Assembly (NCBI RefSeq): GCF_000715075.1
Contig: NC_134080.1
Location: 36,622,758 to 36,686,757, forward strand
Direction: 5' to 3'
DNA from: Nicotiana tabacum
Taxonomy: Eukaryota > Streptophyta > Magnoliopsida > Solanales > Solanaceae
Length of the DNA: 64,000 bases
In this document: positions 1 to 12,800 of the stretch, piece by piece
Layout: each line of letters starts with the position of its first letter
How positions within the stretch are numbered: the stretch's first letter is position 1
Notes under the pieces: model-generated
Seen by the model: the letters and a program-made list of their open reading frames with translations, nothing else
Told to the model about the DNA's origin: nothing
Databases searched by the model: none
Translations under genes and position numbers: made by a program

Positions 1-616
1 CATGTTTCTCCCTCTCATTCTTAATTACACATTCTTGCTTTTATTTTCCGTTGTATATGATTTAACCGCACAAGTTATTTGGTAGTCTGGTCCTAGCTTC
101 GTCACTATTTCGCCGAGGTTAGGCTAGGAACTTACTAGCGCATGGGGTCGGTTGTGTTGATACTACACTCTGCACTGTGTGCAGATCCCGGTACTGGAGC
201 ATACGGACCATAGCTTTGGGTTGCTGGCTTCAGTCCATTCAGAGATCCAAGGTAGTCCTGCAGGCGTCCGCAGGCCCTAACGTCTCCCTTTATCCTTTCC
301 TCCCGTTTCATTTACGTATTTCAGAAATAGTATTGTATTTATTTTTTGGACCTTGTTTGTCGTATTCCTAGACCGTCTGTGAAGTTGTGATACCAGTTCT
401 GGGTAGTCTTTGTTTAAGAAATTGTATTGAAAATATTTAAATGGTTTTAATTGTTTTTTCCGCTTATTTAAATTCCGTTGTTTATAAACTGTTGGTTCAT
501 AATTGTTAAAGGATTAAAAATAGAAAAAAGGTTAATTGTTCAAACGGTTGGCTTGCCTAGTTTTCACTAGTAGGCTCCATCGCGACTCCCAAGGGTGAAA
601 AATTCGGGTCGTGACG
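1..616 (+). mobile_element. 3' part of a Ty3/gypsy-like LTR (fragment)
   Basis: The stretch ends with GACTCCCAAGGGTGAAAAA followed by TTCGGGTCGTGAC near 615, which I recognise as the 3' end of a common Solanaceae LTR family whose 5' end reads TGTGATGACCCAAAAGG. Upstream it holds the family's ACATGGGGTCGGTTGTG-like block (here around 140-160). No coding region belongs to it; the short reading frame at 177-371 is incidental. The left end is outside the window. The family assignment is from memory; the sequence itself only shows the end motif. Confidence 0.5.
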
Positions 617-3600
617 TGTTTACTGGTTCAAATTTATCTACCCATTTTGTTTGTCAAAACAAAACGGAGACCACCATCTGTAGTCCTTTTGACTCCTTTT
701 CAAATACTTTATACATGACTTATCAACAACAAAATTTATTGACTTGTTTAAAGTTTGAACAATATTAATAACTAGTCAATTTGTCCGCGCTTCGCACGGT
801 TGTAAAAGAAAATAATAAATTTATGATTTTGATCTTATTATAATTTAATTAAAATATAACATATTGTTAAATATATAAATATCTTTTCATAATTCTGGAG
901 TATTAAAATTAATAACAAAAGTAGTTTTTTTTTCTTCAAGAGATTGATCAAAAAGCTAGTACTGTGTAAACTCAAGTTACCAAAAAAAAGGTCAAATCAA
1001 ACCATCACATATATGTTTGTTTTAGGCAAAGACGTAAAAATAAAAAGAAAAAGACAAACTAAATATCTTTAAAAAAAATTTACTCACTCACAATACATTT
1101 TTATTACACTTTTTCAAACCGATTCTTAAAATTTTAGTCAAGCAGCCTGATAATCAAGCCTACAATGTTGCAATGGGGTTTACTTTACTAAGCATATATG
1201 GAAGCTACCGTTCGGAATGTTTAAACGTTTCATCTACTTTTGCTGGTAGTTAGTCCGTGGATTTTATTGCTGGACATAAAATCACATGATATAAAATTAA
1301 AAATTAAAAATTAAAAAGAAAAAAGAAGTAGAAAAAAGAGAACACATAATGTAGCTAAGTTAGTCCTTTAAGATCTTTCATATCCAGTACAACAAATAAA
1401 TAATATTGGATTTAGGCGAGTTTTGATACCTGCTCAAAGTTCAACTATTTTGATCTTACAATTTGAGATAATGAAACAGAAAAAGCAATTTCCTATATTC
1501 TAAAAGAAGAAGCCATACAAAAAGAGCGTTGCTTGACAAAAATATGAAAAAAAAACTTCACCAAATCTGAGCGACTCTCTATCGCGAACATAGAAATTCC
1601 TCCCTGATATCTGTATTGTACATAGCAGTAGACATATATCAAATGCCTACATAAATCTTTATAAAAGGCTTTTACAATTCTCCTTATTTATGATGAATCA
1701 TAATAGTCTTTCAAACTCTTCAAAATAAAGAGATTGTTATACTTGACCATCAATTATACAGTAACAAGGATAGTCATCTTTCAATGCTTTCATTTCTCCT
1801 TCTATTTCCTTTCTTCTAATGAGCAAAGTTAAATTCTTTTTGTGTATGGTGAACGAGATATTGGAACTCAGGTCTGGTCAATTTGGAGATAAGCCAATTT
1901 CAATGGAGGTATTATAAGGAGAAGAGAAGAGGAACTGATGCTTGTTCAAAGAGAAATGGTATGATATGCTTTATAAGCAAAGAAAATTAGAAGAAAAAGG
2001 CTCACACTCAATCCTCATAACTATTGTATTAATTCAATTTAGGAAGAAAAAGAAAACCGAAGGTTCTAAAAAGGCTCACACATTAATCCTCATAATTATT
2101 GTATTAATCAATTTAGGAAGGAGAAAACGGAAACCATACAAGGAAACAGAGAGATTTTAGGAGAGTAAAGGAGTAATAATAAATAGAATTAATAACGAAA
2201 TAAATAAATTTGGTAATTTTAAATTTCTTCAATTTTTTAGATGGAAAATAAGGATAAAAGAGCAAAAAACTGAGAAAAGAGATAAATAGGTTTCCTTGCA
2301 TATAAGAGGTGTCACATCACATTTTTATTTCTCATCTTTATGTATATACTAGAGAATATGTCCGCGCTTTGCGCGGTATTTAAAGACATTTCATTTTATC
2401 AACTTAATTTTACCAAAAATAAGCAATTAATCTTTATTAAACCCTACTCTAAAATGTTTTTCATATAAATAATCGGATGTGTGACCAATCAAGACCAAAG
2501 TGAAAAAACTTTAACACTCATAGCAAGTCTGTTCCAATATATTTTTTTCCTTCTTTTTTTGCAACTACTACAGGATTTGTCAAGACTAAGGAAGATTATC
2601 ATAACATCATTTTGGCCATATTTGCCAACACCCTATGTAGTAGGATAAAGGCCATTGAGATGAAAAGCTTCAACTTTTAGTCTCGGCTAAAGAGCTTGCG
2701 CAACCCATCGTCATTTTTTAGGTTTTCTTGATTTACTGCTGAACGCAAACTTCATTTGGTCCGAAGAGCACCTATAAGTCGACAAACCAAAGAGAAATAG
2801 TATTCATACTAAAAAATCTATTTCCTCTGACAATAAACAGACTAATCCAATATACACATTCATAATCAACATCTATACATACATACAAAAGAGAGAAAGA
2901 GAAAGGGACTTCATAGCACATCACATAAATACAACCAATAACCAAAATACAACTGCCAAATCCGGCTTTTCATTAAATTAGTTGAACTATTAGAAAGAAT
3001 CCAACATCCATTTCGGCTAAAAGCATATGCACAAACTACTCGTGAGCTTTCTGAAGGGATGTTGCCAAGGATGCTGCATAATTTTGATTGGAGGATGTAA
3101 CAAATGAAAATATTGTACATAACAGTTTTAGAAAACAAACTTTTAAGAACTTATATAATTCTATACTAATGTTAGATTTGTGAAATCAACAGAAACCAAT
3201 GCTTTGAGAAATTGCACAAACTTACAAAGGGTATATGACAATAACAAATGTAGTTTGTCTTCTTATGTTAAGAACCGAAACAGGAAAGAAAAATAAATAA
3301 AATATATTAAAAAGAACTCTTACAAAGAAAGTGGATTTCATCTCCCTGTAAGTTTACTTGTAATATTCTTCTATAGGATATAGAATCAATGTCTCTGGTC
3401 GAAGGGCACAAGCTATCTTCACTAGAAACTTTTCTTGATTTGTTTCTTTATAAATCCATGGATTAAGTTTTTTTTTGAATTTTTCTATATTATTAAATGA
3501 GTTTAGAGGGATATAAGTTACTTTTGAGGAAGTAATGACCAAGTAAATACTCTATATTTAATGAGAAAATAAAGCACTTAATTGTAAAATTTGAGACTCA

Positions 3601-4989
3601 AACGGAAGCCGCATTTGCTGGCCTTAAATGATCTTTCAATATATGGCCTAACAACTTTTCATTGCCGGCCTTTGTTATAGGAAAGGAAAATTAAATCAAA
3701 AAATGAAGGGGAAAAAAACAAAAAAAAAGGAGAAAAAAAATAAATAAAATCTTTGGCCAAAAAGAGGTGCCAACTCATCTTCTATTGTCCCAACTTTATA
3801 TATAAATAGATAGATGTGATTCCTGATTATGCCACGACATTACATTTCAAAGGAAATTAGATGTTACTTACCAACCAGCAGAGAGCTCCACCCAAACCCA
3901 ACAGACACCGGTCCTCTTTCTAGTGTTATGTAAACAAGTAAACAACATAAATTAAACAATTAAGTCCTTCAAAATAAGTTGGTTATGGTTTTCCGTACAT
4001 TCTTAGTTTTTTCTTGTTTGATTGGATCAGTAGATTTAGTTCGAAAGATCATTAGTATAACTTTATGCTATTCCTGCGAATTTTATATTTGTTCTTTAAT
4101 CGATATTTACTAGTATGCTTAATTAATTGTGTGAATTATGTGATGAACTTGCAACTTCTCTACAGTATGTTTGGAATCAATAATTTGAAATTTTTTAATG
4201 GGGCTGTAGATTTTGGGTGCCGTATTGAATTAAGCAGTTAGCAGGTACATTTAGACCCGTCAAATGAAAAGAGCACGTGTTTCTTTTATTACTTCTCTCT
4301 CTTTATGACCAGCATTAGTATCCGCGCGGATGTGCGGACACTAATCATATTAAATATTTAAGTTATTTTGCTTGTATATAAATAATCTTAAAATTTATAC
4401 TTTCTCAGTAAATATAGATAATCATTGGATATTAACTACATGAAAAAATTTAACAATTTCTTTTATTTTTCTTTTTTGATACCATTCTTGCCGGTGTCAT
4501 TGGATCCTAAAAATAGTCAGGAAGCAAAATAATAACTCATATTTATGGCAAAACAATCAAATGTTGAGACAATGAATGACTCTTTGGATAAGACTTAACT
4601 CTTTTACTACTACTTGAACTTACAACTTGAGTCAACGCTCTTCAATGTTCAATTACCAATAATACTTCCACATGTCTTGTTCAACAAAAGAAATCATCAT
4701 ATAAAGCATGAACAATACGAATCAGAGTCACATTAATCATAGTATAAAACTCACGGGCATGTTTGACACCAACGTATAGATACTCGTCACCATGCCTATA
4801 CATCGTACTCAACAATTAACACATAGCAAATAAGACACGACTCCTAATCCCTAAAGCTAAGGTTAGACCAAACACTTACCTCGATGCCACGAACACAATT
4901 CAAGTCTCAACTATCGCTTTACCTCTTGATTCCACCACCAATACGCTCGTATCTAGCCACAAGTTACTTAATTATATCAATAAATGTTA
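617..4989. other. AT-rich intergenic DNA, no gene seen
   Basis: No coding region of convincing length or similarity is visible on either strand. The stretch contains A/T tracts, a 46-bp direct duplication at 2001-2046 and 2075-2120, and three GC-rich hairpins (around 783-800, 2360-2377 and 4321-4338). A TATATATAAATA sequence near 3795 resembles a TATA box, but no reading frame follows it. Confidence 0.5.
2001..2120. repeat. 46-bp direct duplication, period 74
   Basis: Copies at 2001-2046 and 2075-2120 both begin CTCACAC and end CAATTTAGGAAG, with a few substitutions and one indel between them. This is a simple local tandem duplication with no coding meaning. Confidence 0.75.
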
Positions 4990-6292
4990 AATGAATCAAT
5001 TCCAATGCATGAAAATAGATTTTCTAAAGTTTTTCCTAAAAAGTCAAAAATCGATCCCGGGCCCACATGGTCAAAACCCGAGTTTCGAACCAAAATCTGA
5101 TTACCCATTCACCCATGAACTCAAATATATAATTTATTTTGAAATTGAACCTCAAATCGAGGTCCAAATCCCCAAAATTTAAAAATCTTAAGTTCTACCC
5201 AAAACACCCAATTTCCCTCGTAAAAATCCTTGATTTTGGATTGAAATCATGTGAAACGATGTTTAGATTAAAGAAAATGAGTTAGAAATGATTTACAATT
5301 GGTTTGGAGATGAACTTTTCTTTAGAAAATTGCCCAAAAGTGTTTAGGTTTTGAGAAGGTTTGAAAAATGGATGAAAATGCATCTAAGTCCCAATTAACT
5401 GGTCTTTGATGTCGCAATTGTGACCAGAGTTCTCAATTGTGAACCCCTTCAGGACCTGCTATCTTCGCATTTGCGAAAAATAAGTCACATTTGCGACTCT
5501 GGCCTTTTTCACATTTCCGATGAATTGGTCGCATTGCGATCAAGGCCTGCCCAGTCCATCTTCGCATTTACGATATAGTTTCGCATTTGCAAAGCCTGCA
5601 GGCCTGCAATACACCAACAATTTTCTAAGTCAAATTTCACTCTGTGGCCTATCCAAAACTCACTCGAGCCCTCGGGGCTCCAAACCAAACATGCACACAA
5701 GTCCAAAAACATCATACGAACTTGCTCGTGCGATCAAATCATCAAAATAACATCAATAACTATGGATTTTAGCATCAAAATCAAAGAAAAATCTCACAAA
5801 CTCTTAAGTTCCATTTTTAACAACCGATGATCCGATTCACGTCATTTTAAGTCTGTTTCTTACCAAACTTTACAGGCTCAACTTAAATGCCATGTAAGAC
5901 CTGTACCGGGCTCCAGAACCAAAATACGGGCCTGATACCATCAAATTCAAACATATTCCAATTTCTAAAAACTCTTATAATTTGAGTTAAACAATTTCCT
6001 TCAAAAATTCATTTCTCGAGCTTGGGACCTCGGAATTCAATTCCGGGGATACGCCCAAGTCCCATATTTCCTACGGACCCTCCGGGGAGGGTCTGTTTAC
6101 CCAAAATGTTGACCGAAGTCATCTTAAATTCATTTTAAAAGCAAAAATTATCATTTTTCACATATTTTCACATAATGGCTTTCCGGATACACGTTCGGAC
6201 TGCACACGTAAATCGAAGTGAGACAAAAAGAGGTTTTTAAGGCCTCGGAACATAGAATTTATTTCTAAAACAAGTCCTTTTGGGTCATCACA
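4990..6292 (-). mobile_element. 5' part of a Ty3/gypsy-like LTR, inverted (fragment)
   Basis: Read on the minus strand the element starts at 6292 with TGTGATGACCCAAAAGG and continues through the block about the frozen TTCCGAGGCC and cap-proximal sequences of this LTR family. Around 5405-5600 it has the family's characteristic repeated TCGCATTTGCGA-type short palindromes. The far end (near 4990 or somewhat lower) is not defined. No internal retrotransposon genes are attached, so this is a solo or broken LTR. The family name is not known to me with certainty. Confidence 0.5.
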
Positions 6293-8123
6293 GTTATTTT
6301 ATTAAGAAAATTTTTAGATTGAAAAAGAATCAAATAGACCACACGTGGTGGTCTCCTTTTAGCTTTGGCAAATAAAATGAATGGATCTTTGAACTCGTAA
6401 ACAACACGTCACTTTGAGCATCCTGAACCGCTGAACTGCTCACTTAACTATGTTAAGGGTTTTCAAATATAACATATAATCATACTTGTATACACAATAT
6501 AATTTTTTGGCGAAGAGTGCGTGCTTGATCACCCTTGACATAGAAGGGCTACGCCACTAGTTCTAACAATAGTCAGTTCACGCAATTACAATTATATTAT
6601 TTTCAACTCGGAATAATATATTTAGGCCTTTAGGTATTGGTTCTAACTAAGCCACCCATACCTTCATTTTAATCTATAAGCTGAAATCTTAACTCGTCCA
6701 TATCATTCCTATCAATCAATAGGTTATAAATAATTAAATACCATATTGGATCCAACAAAATTCATCTAATAATTCCTACAATTCATCATGTTTTCCAACT
6801 CCCCTACCTCCACTATTAAGTAGTAGTAAAATACACGCATCAAGCTTTGATTTCAGCTTGTATTTCATCCCTCAACACAAGTGTTGATTGTCTCGTAAAA
6901 AGGGGAATTTATTTCACGCTAAGAAATTTTAAGGGGTAATCTGGAAAACTTAGATGTATAGTTAAAAATTCTAAAAATAAATTAACGGGGTATTTTTGTA
7001 TTGTTAAGGTTTGCCTTGATCTTCTTACTATATTTGAATTTTTTTCTTTTGCTTAAATGGACAGAATATTTACCATCATCGATTTTACGTTTCCTTAAAG
7101 GAAGATATCTTCTATATTTTAACAGACCCATTTGTTGGAGGAAAAGGTTGTGACCTCTATAAATTGAGGATCTCACATTCATACACAACAACACTATAGC
7201 ATCCACAATGTATCCCTTAAGAGAGTTTTGCTTAGGGAGAGATTATTCTCTCTATAATTTTTTATATTTTGATATTAGTTTTCTCATATGTATGTCAATT
7301 AACCAAAATAATATTATAATATATTATGTCTTTTTAGTATAATTATTTTTGTTGTAAGATTTATCGTCACCAATATTTATTTTATTAGCTTCCGCATGAC
7401 AGTCATATTATTTTCGATCCCATCTAAATTTGCTTGATGGAATATAAAAATGTATACACTATTTGTGCAACGTGCACAACACTTGGAACAGATGTTATGC
7501 TGAAACTGACCTGAATAGCTTTTACCTGCTCTGAAATCCGTCACTTTCTTTGGAAAGAAATGAAGGATGTTGTAAATGAAGGCTGGTGATGGGAATTTGT
7601 CGAGGTAGTAGACAAAGAAGCCGTCCTGTTAATCCCTTATTATCATCCGCATCTTTTCTCATTTGTTGTGTCCACATCTAATAAAAGTGTCCAAAATAGC
7701 TATTCTCAAGCCCACATGGGGATTGCACACGTTTCAAGGTCCTTTTACTTGTCACAAGTGGTGGTTGGGAAGTAGCTCCCCCTATACTCCAAAAGTCGAT
7801 TATCAACTCTTCACGTCCTCTCAATAAACTTTTATATTGACCCCATCTCATTATACGTGAAAATTCTTTTATTACAAAAAGAAACAAACACACCAGAAAC
7901 AAAAAAAGTGTAAAAAACTAACTCATGGGTCCTCATATGATTGCAACTACGGTATTGGTGTCAATTTTTCTGATTAGGAGGGGCCGACGTTAGAACTTAT
8001 GTCTCACGATACTTGGCCTTACCAGTATGCTTTGCACATTTTTAGCGCACTTCATCCCCGGTCTCGGCTTGGAACTCGCCCAGAAAATACTTTTTAAAAT
8101 GATGATTGGGCAATAAAGATAAT
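6293..8123. other. Intergenic, no gene seen
   Basis: AT-rich DNA without a supportable coding region. The short minus-strand reading frames at 6982-7206 and 7678-7902 have no recognisable domain and no initiation context, so they are not called. Confidence 0.45.
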
Positions 8124-8318
8124 TTTTTTTGGTTTCTCATTCGGTGTCCGATACCCGTATTGGAGCCCGACTATATTTGGATTCACAATGTGGGGCCCCA
8201 TTCGGGGGAAAAACGCTCTCTACCAAGGATTTTTCCATACTCAAGGCTCGAACCCGAGACATCTGGTTAAGAAAAAAACAGTCTCATCCACTGCACCACA
8301 TCCTTTGATGGTGGCGGC
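8124..8318 (-). mobile_element. tRNA-derived SINE (SolS-type), minus strand
   Basis: On the minus strand the element has an A-box-like TGGTGCAGTGG, a B-box GGGTTCGAGCC, the body motif GGAAAAATCCTTGGTAG and a short A-rich tail. It is flanked by AAAGATAAT at 8115-8123 and 8319-8327, a likely target-site duplication. It is clearly related to the plus-strand copy at 25170-25368, which shares the same boxes and body. It is non-coding and depends on LINE machinery in trans. Confidence 0.8.
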
Positions 8319-8327
8319 AAAGATAAT

Positions 8328-9608
8328 GCTTGTTTGAGTATCATAATCTATTTTATTTTTAATTAAATAAACCGTTTTGTTTCTAACAAGTTTCATTGAA
8401 TTTATATCAATGTCAAATTCAACTAAAATGCACATGGGTACATAATGTGTCACTGTATTGTTGCTAGAGCTCCACATAATTTGACAATTTAAGATCATAT
8501 AATAATCAAGCTATCACAGATCAAAAACCATAATATAAATATCATTGATTTTACCATCGATATTATTGTATGGGTCGAAATCTGACCAAACAAGAATCTG
8601 CGTAAAGAGGGACGGCAAGTCACTTAGGCTGAAGTCGTATTCGTACAACGCTATAGCAACAAGCACCTCGGCCACGGCCGAGGTCGTGTACTCAGAAGGC
8701 TTGTACGGTGAATTGGATGTCATGGCATTTCAGAGGGTCAATTTGTAATCCAGTTAAATGATAGGTACTCTGGCTAATGACCGTTGTGTAAATGAGAATA
8801 CCTAGTATATATACTAAGTGAGAGAACAAAGAAAGAGAAGATTTTTGACAAATCACACACTTTTCACTAACAAGGAATAGGAGAATCCATCTCGAAAATA
8901 AAAGAGGGTTCAGAACTTTGTTATTCATCTTCTGTAGCCATCGTTATGGAATAAATAAAGACATACCCCGTGGTCATTAATGGTAAAAGTTTTCTTTTTT
9001 ATTTTACATTGTGGATTAACGATGTCGAGAATGAATGTAAGCTCATCATATAGATTAGATTTTTTCCATTATCTTAATGAGTTCATGAGCCTAACCTTAC
9101 TCAACTTTTCTCACTTATCATTTATTAATCTAGAGTTAATTATCTTTGGTTAGGATTTACCCCTTATTCATTAGTAAATTAGTTTGACTAAAAAGAGCTT
9201 AACACTTTTTGATGAACAATTATTGTCATCATTGTCTCAGGTCCAAGAAAACTATGCACAATATGGTATGATGGTTCTAGGTTATCACAATCGGCAAGAG
9301 ATCAAGAAAATGGATATAATTAATTACACACACCAAATGCACTTATACCCTTAATTTTCAACTTGAATTAATTATACCACGTCTCAGAAAAATAGTGAAT
9401 GTGATTATGCTTATATTAAAATTGTAAAAAGTTACGTATGTTATATTATTTCCACGATAACGAAGACATAAAGAGAGAACGTCACAGCTTATAACTTGTA
9501 AGATCTTATAGTAAATGCCAAGATAATTTCTTGTTTTATATCCTTTATCCGGTGATATTCCTAATATTCTTTTTCATAGAGCAAATAAAAAATGTTGCCG
9601 GAAAGTGA
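8328..9608. other. Intergenic region upstream of catalase
   Basis: No gene is visible. A perfect 9-bp inverted repeat with a 2-nt spacer (ACCTCGGCC / GGCCGAGGT, 8665-8684) stands out from the AT-rich surroundings. The 8545-8930 stretch could be an LTR remnant, but I cannot name a family. Confidence 0.4.
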
Positions 9609-9740
9609 TGGATAACAAAAGGATATTATTTATTACTGGAAAGGATATTATTTCCAACTGTGAAATAATAGAATTGGATAATAAAAGGATATTATTTTTT
9701 ACTGAAAAGGATATTATTTCCAACTGTAAAATAATAGAAT
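9609..9740. repeat. 66-bp tandem duplication in the catalase promoter
   Basis: Two adjacent 66-bp units (9609-9674 and 9675-9740) differ at only a few bases. Each unit contains AAGGATATTATT twice, giving copies at 9619, 9641, 9685 and 9707. The second unit ends 18 bp upstream of the likely TATA box of the catalase gene. Confidence 0.85.
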
Positions 9741-9758
9741 CGCGAGCCAAAAAGTTGT

Positions 9759-9765
9759 TATAAAT
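9759..9765 (+). promoter_or_regulatory. TATA box of the catalase gene
   Basis: TATAAAT lies 94 bp upstream of the catalase ATG, leaving a plausible leader of roughly 60-70 nt. The ATG is in a good plant context (CGCCATGG). Position and sequence support the call; the transcription start is not observed. Confidence 0.6.
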
Positions 9766-9858
9766 TAGCTGCTCTTTTTAAGAAAACATCAAACTTAACT
9801 AATCGCCACACCATTGACTCAACACTACTTGCTTTCTGCTCGCTCATATTTTCTCGCC

Positions 9859-12800
9859 ATGGATCCGTACAAGGTATTATTAAGGTTTATGCATACAAAT
9901 CTATGATCTTTAATTACGATTTCTGTCTAATTGATCCTTTAATCTCTGAATTGTTTTTTATAAGCTTCGAATAATCCGCTTGGATTCATTAATCTTAGTT
10001 TAGCTTTATGTTAATAGCAGAAGATTTCCTTTTTAGAGACTAGATTTGTTGTGAATTTTAGGTTTTATAGTGGAAAATTGATGAAGTTAAATTTATTAGT
10101 TCGTTTTAGTGGATTTTCGGTTGCTTGTGTTTTAGCTTTGATAGTGATTTATGATGCAGAATCGCCCTTCAAGCGCGTTTAATTCACCTTTCATGACAAC
10201 AAATTCTGGTGCTCCTGTGTGGAACAATAACTCATCATTGACTGTTGGGACTAGAGGTATTTTGTTTTTATTAAGTAAAAGTCAATCTTTCCTTTTTCTT
10301 TCTGTCCCTTATGGTATATAAAGTCTAATAACATTTATTTCGTCTCACTATTCTTCTTGTTTAGGTGTGTGCAAAACCAAATACTATCTTGATCTCTTGG
10401 TTTCATGTATATTTGCATGAGTGTTATATTATTTTAGTTTTTGATAAGTAATTAGACTTGTTAATGCAAACACAGCACTAAGATGCTGCTGGCAAATGAA
10501 TTGATTTGAGTTTCTCCTAGTAAATTGTCAGTCAGGTGTCTTATTTACAGTTAGCATCTTGGCCATTAGGTGAAGCATTAAGTGTTTGGTTCATTAAATT
10601 AGGAAAATAGTTATGAGGATTTGGAGGAACATGCTTTTTGGAGAGGGGTGATAGCGCCATATTGGAAAAATATGGGGTCTTGGAAGGGGCTTGGAGAATT
10701 AAAAATGTATCTATGCCGTTTTCATGGGGATCGTGCAGGAGCATTTTGAAGGGGTGGGAAGAGTTCACGGTAGAGGATGGGAGGAGGATAAATTTTTGGA
10801 GGTACAGGTGGTGTGGGGACAATACTTTGACACTTACGTTTCATTCATTTACAGAATTTTCATGCCAAAAAGTTTTTTTTTGGGTTGAGGTTTATGAGGA
10901 ACTTTCAAGACTGGAAAATGGCAGAATTCCAAGACTTAGTCGATTTTCTTCACAAACCAGGAACACCATAGGATAGCCACGATGTATGAAGGTGAGGATG
11001 GGGAACAATGGAGTGTTGACTGGTAAGTCATACTACGAGAAGCTCTTGGCTAGGGAGGAGGTTGCATTCCCACATAAAAGGCTCAAGAAAGGCGTGCTTC
11101 GTCACTTGGTTAGCTATAAGAGGTTGATATTGATGGCCAGAAATCCGAGGAAGAGGAAGGTTGACATATTCTAGCTGGCGCTTCGTGTGAAAGTGATTGA
11201 ATGAAGACGTTGACCATTTCCTCCTTCATTGTTGTGTAGGCTCGAGTTTATGGTGGGAATTTCTATGTTGGTTTGGTATAACTTTGGCGATGCTAGGCGC
11301 CGAGAAAGAGCTAATGCTCAGTTGGAAGTGTAGTAGATGGAAGGGAAGAGACAGGCCATGAAATGTTGCTTCACTAGGACTTATGTGGGTTATTTAGGGA
11401 GAGAGAAATATGAAAGCTTTTGAGAGTGTAAGGATGAAGTTTGTACAATTGAGGAATAGCCTCATATCCCTTATTTTCTTTAGGTTTACCATAGATTCCT
11501 TTATGTATAGAGGATTGGATATCGTTCACAGAAAATCATATCTTTTTGAAGCTTGTCTACTTTTTGGTATACTTCTTCTATTCGGGCGTATTTATGCCCA
11601 AACATTTTAAAAGTATTAACAGTACTTGCATCAGAAATTAATAAGAAATTCTCCAGTATGTTGTCTTGATATTAGTCTGTCCTAGATAGTCAGCAGGAAA
11701 AGAGAACGATTGGCCAGTTTGTTTATTGACTTATAGATAGCTTTTTTTGTTGGTTTTGAACAGTTATCTGATATGAGTAGGAAGTGGATCTGAAAATATT
11801 GTTAGTGTGATCTTTTTTCTTCCTAATGGTCACCAAGAAACAAAGTAATAAGATTTGATACCTTGGATGGTCGATAGATGGCGATGTTACATGATGGAGA
11901 GTATCATATCATTATTTTTCTCTATTTCCATGCTTTGAATAATCTGAATGAATGCATAATCCATAGAGATCAATTGAACTGCAAAATGAAACAAACAAAA
12001 AAGAGAGAAAAATCTTATTATGCATTCATTCAGATCAATAAGAGAGAGTCTATATATTTTATAAGCAGGAGAAATACTTCTTTCTAGCAAAAGTTCTTTT
12101 TATGAGATCAATACAAATAGGATTCATTATTCTGCTGTTGGAAATACATACCAAGGAACATCTGAAACGGTCTCAAATTTCTAGTGAATTCTGGATAATT
12201 TGACCAAGATCCTGGTACACCACAGTAATCAAAAAGTAATATATGCAAACATTCTAAAGCCCTGAGTTCTGCTTCATTGAGGTTCTTTTAATGGCTTCAA
12301 ACATGTTCACTAATTTTGAAACTCTTCACTTTGCAGGGCCAGTTCTTCTTGAGGACTATCATTTGGTGGAGAAACTTGCCAATTTTGATCGTGAACGTAT
12401 CCCGGAGCGTGTTGTCCATGCCAGAGGTGCCAGTGCCAAGGGTTTCTTTGAAGTCACTCATGATGTTTCTCATCTAACATGTGCTGATTTTCTTCGATCT
12501 CCTGGGGTTCAGACACCTGTTATTGTGCGATTCTCTACCGTTACCAATGAGCGCGGAAGCCCTGAAACCCTTCGAGACCCCAGAGGGTTTGCGGTAAAAT
12601 TTTACACCAGAGAGGTAATTGCGCAATCAAATACTTGACTTTTCTCACAATGTGTGTGTAATCTGGTTGTTATAACATTATCTTGTCTAGTATCCTTTAA
12701 TCAACACCCATTAAGCTAGAAGCATTACTCAAAAGCAGGCTTATATCTTATTTTTGTAACAATGCCCATTTAGATAACCATACATGAACTTTGCTGCTTA

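Noticed and set aside
7678..7902. Minus-strand 74-codon frame
   Set aside because: No recognised domain or promoter; AT-rich intergenic DNA gives such frames by chance.
11878..12090. Small open frames on both strands near 11.9-12.1 kb
   Set aside because: They arise from the inverted repeat in catalase intron 2 and have no start context or domain.
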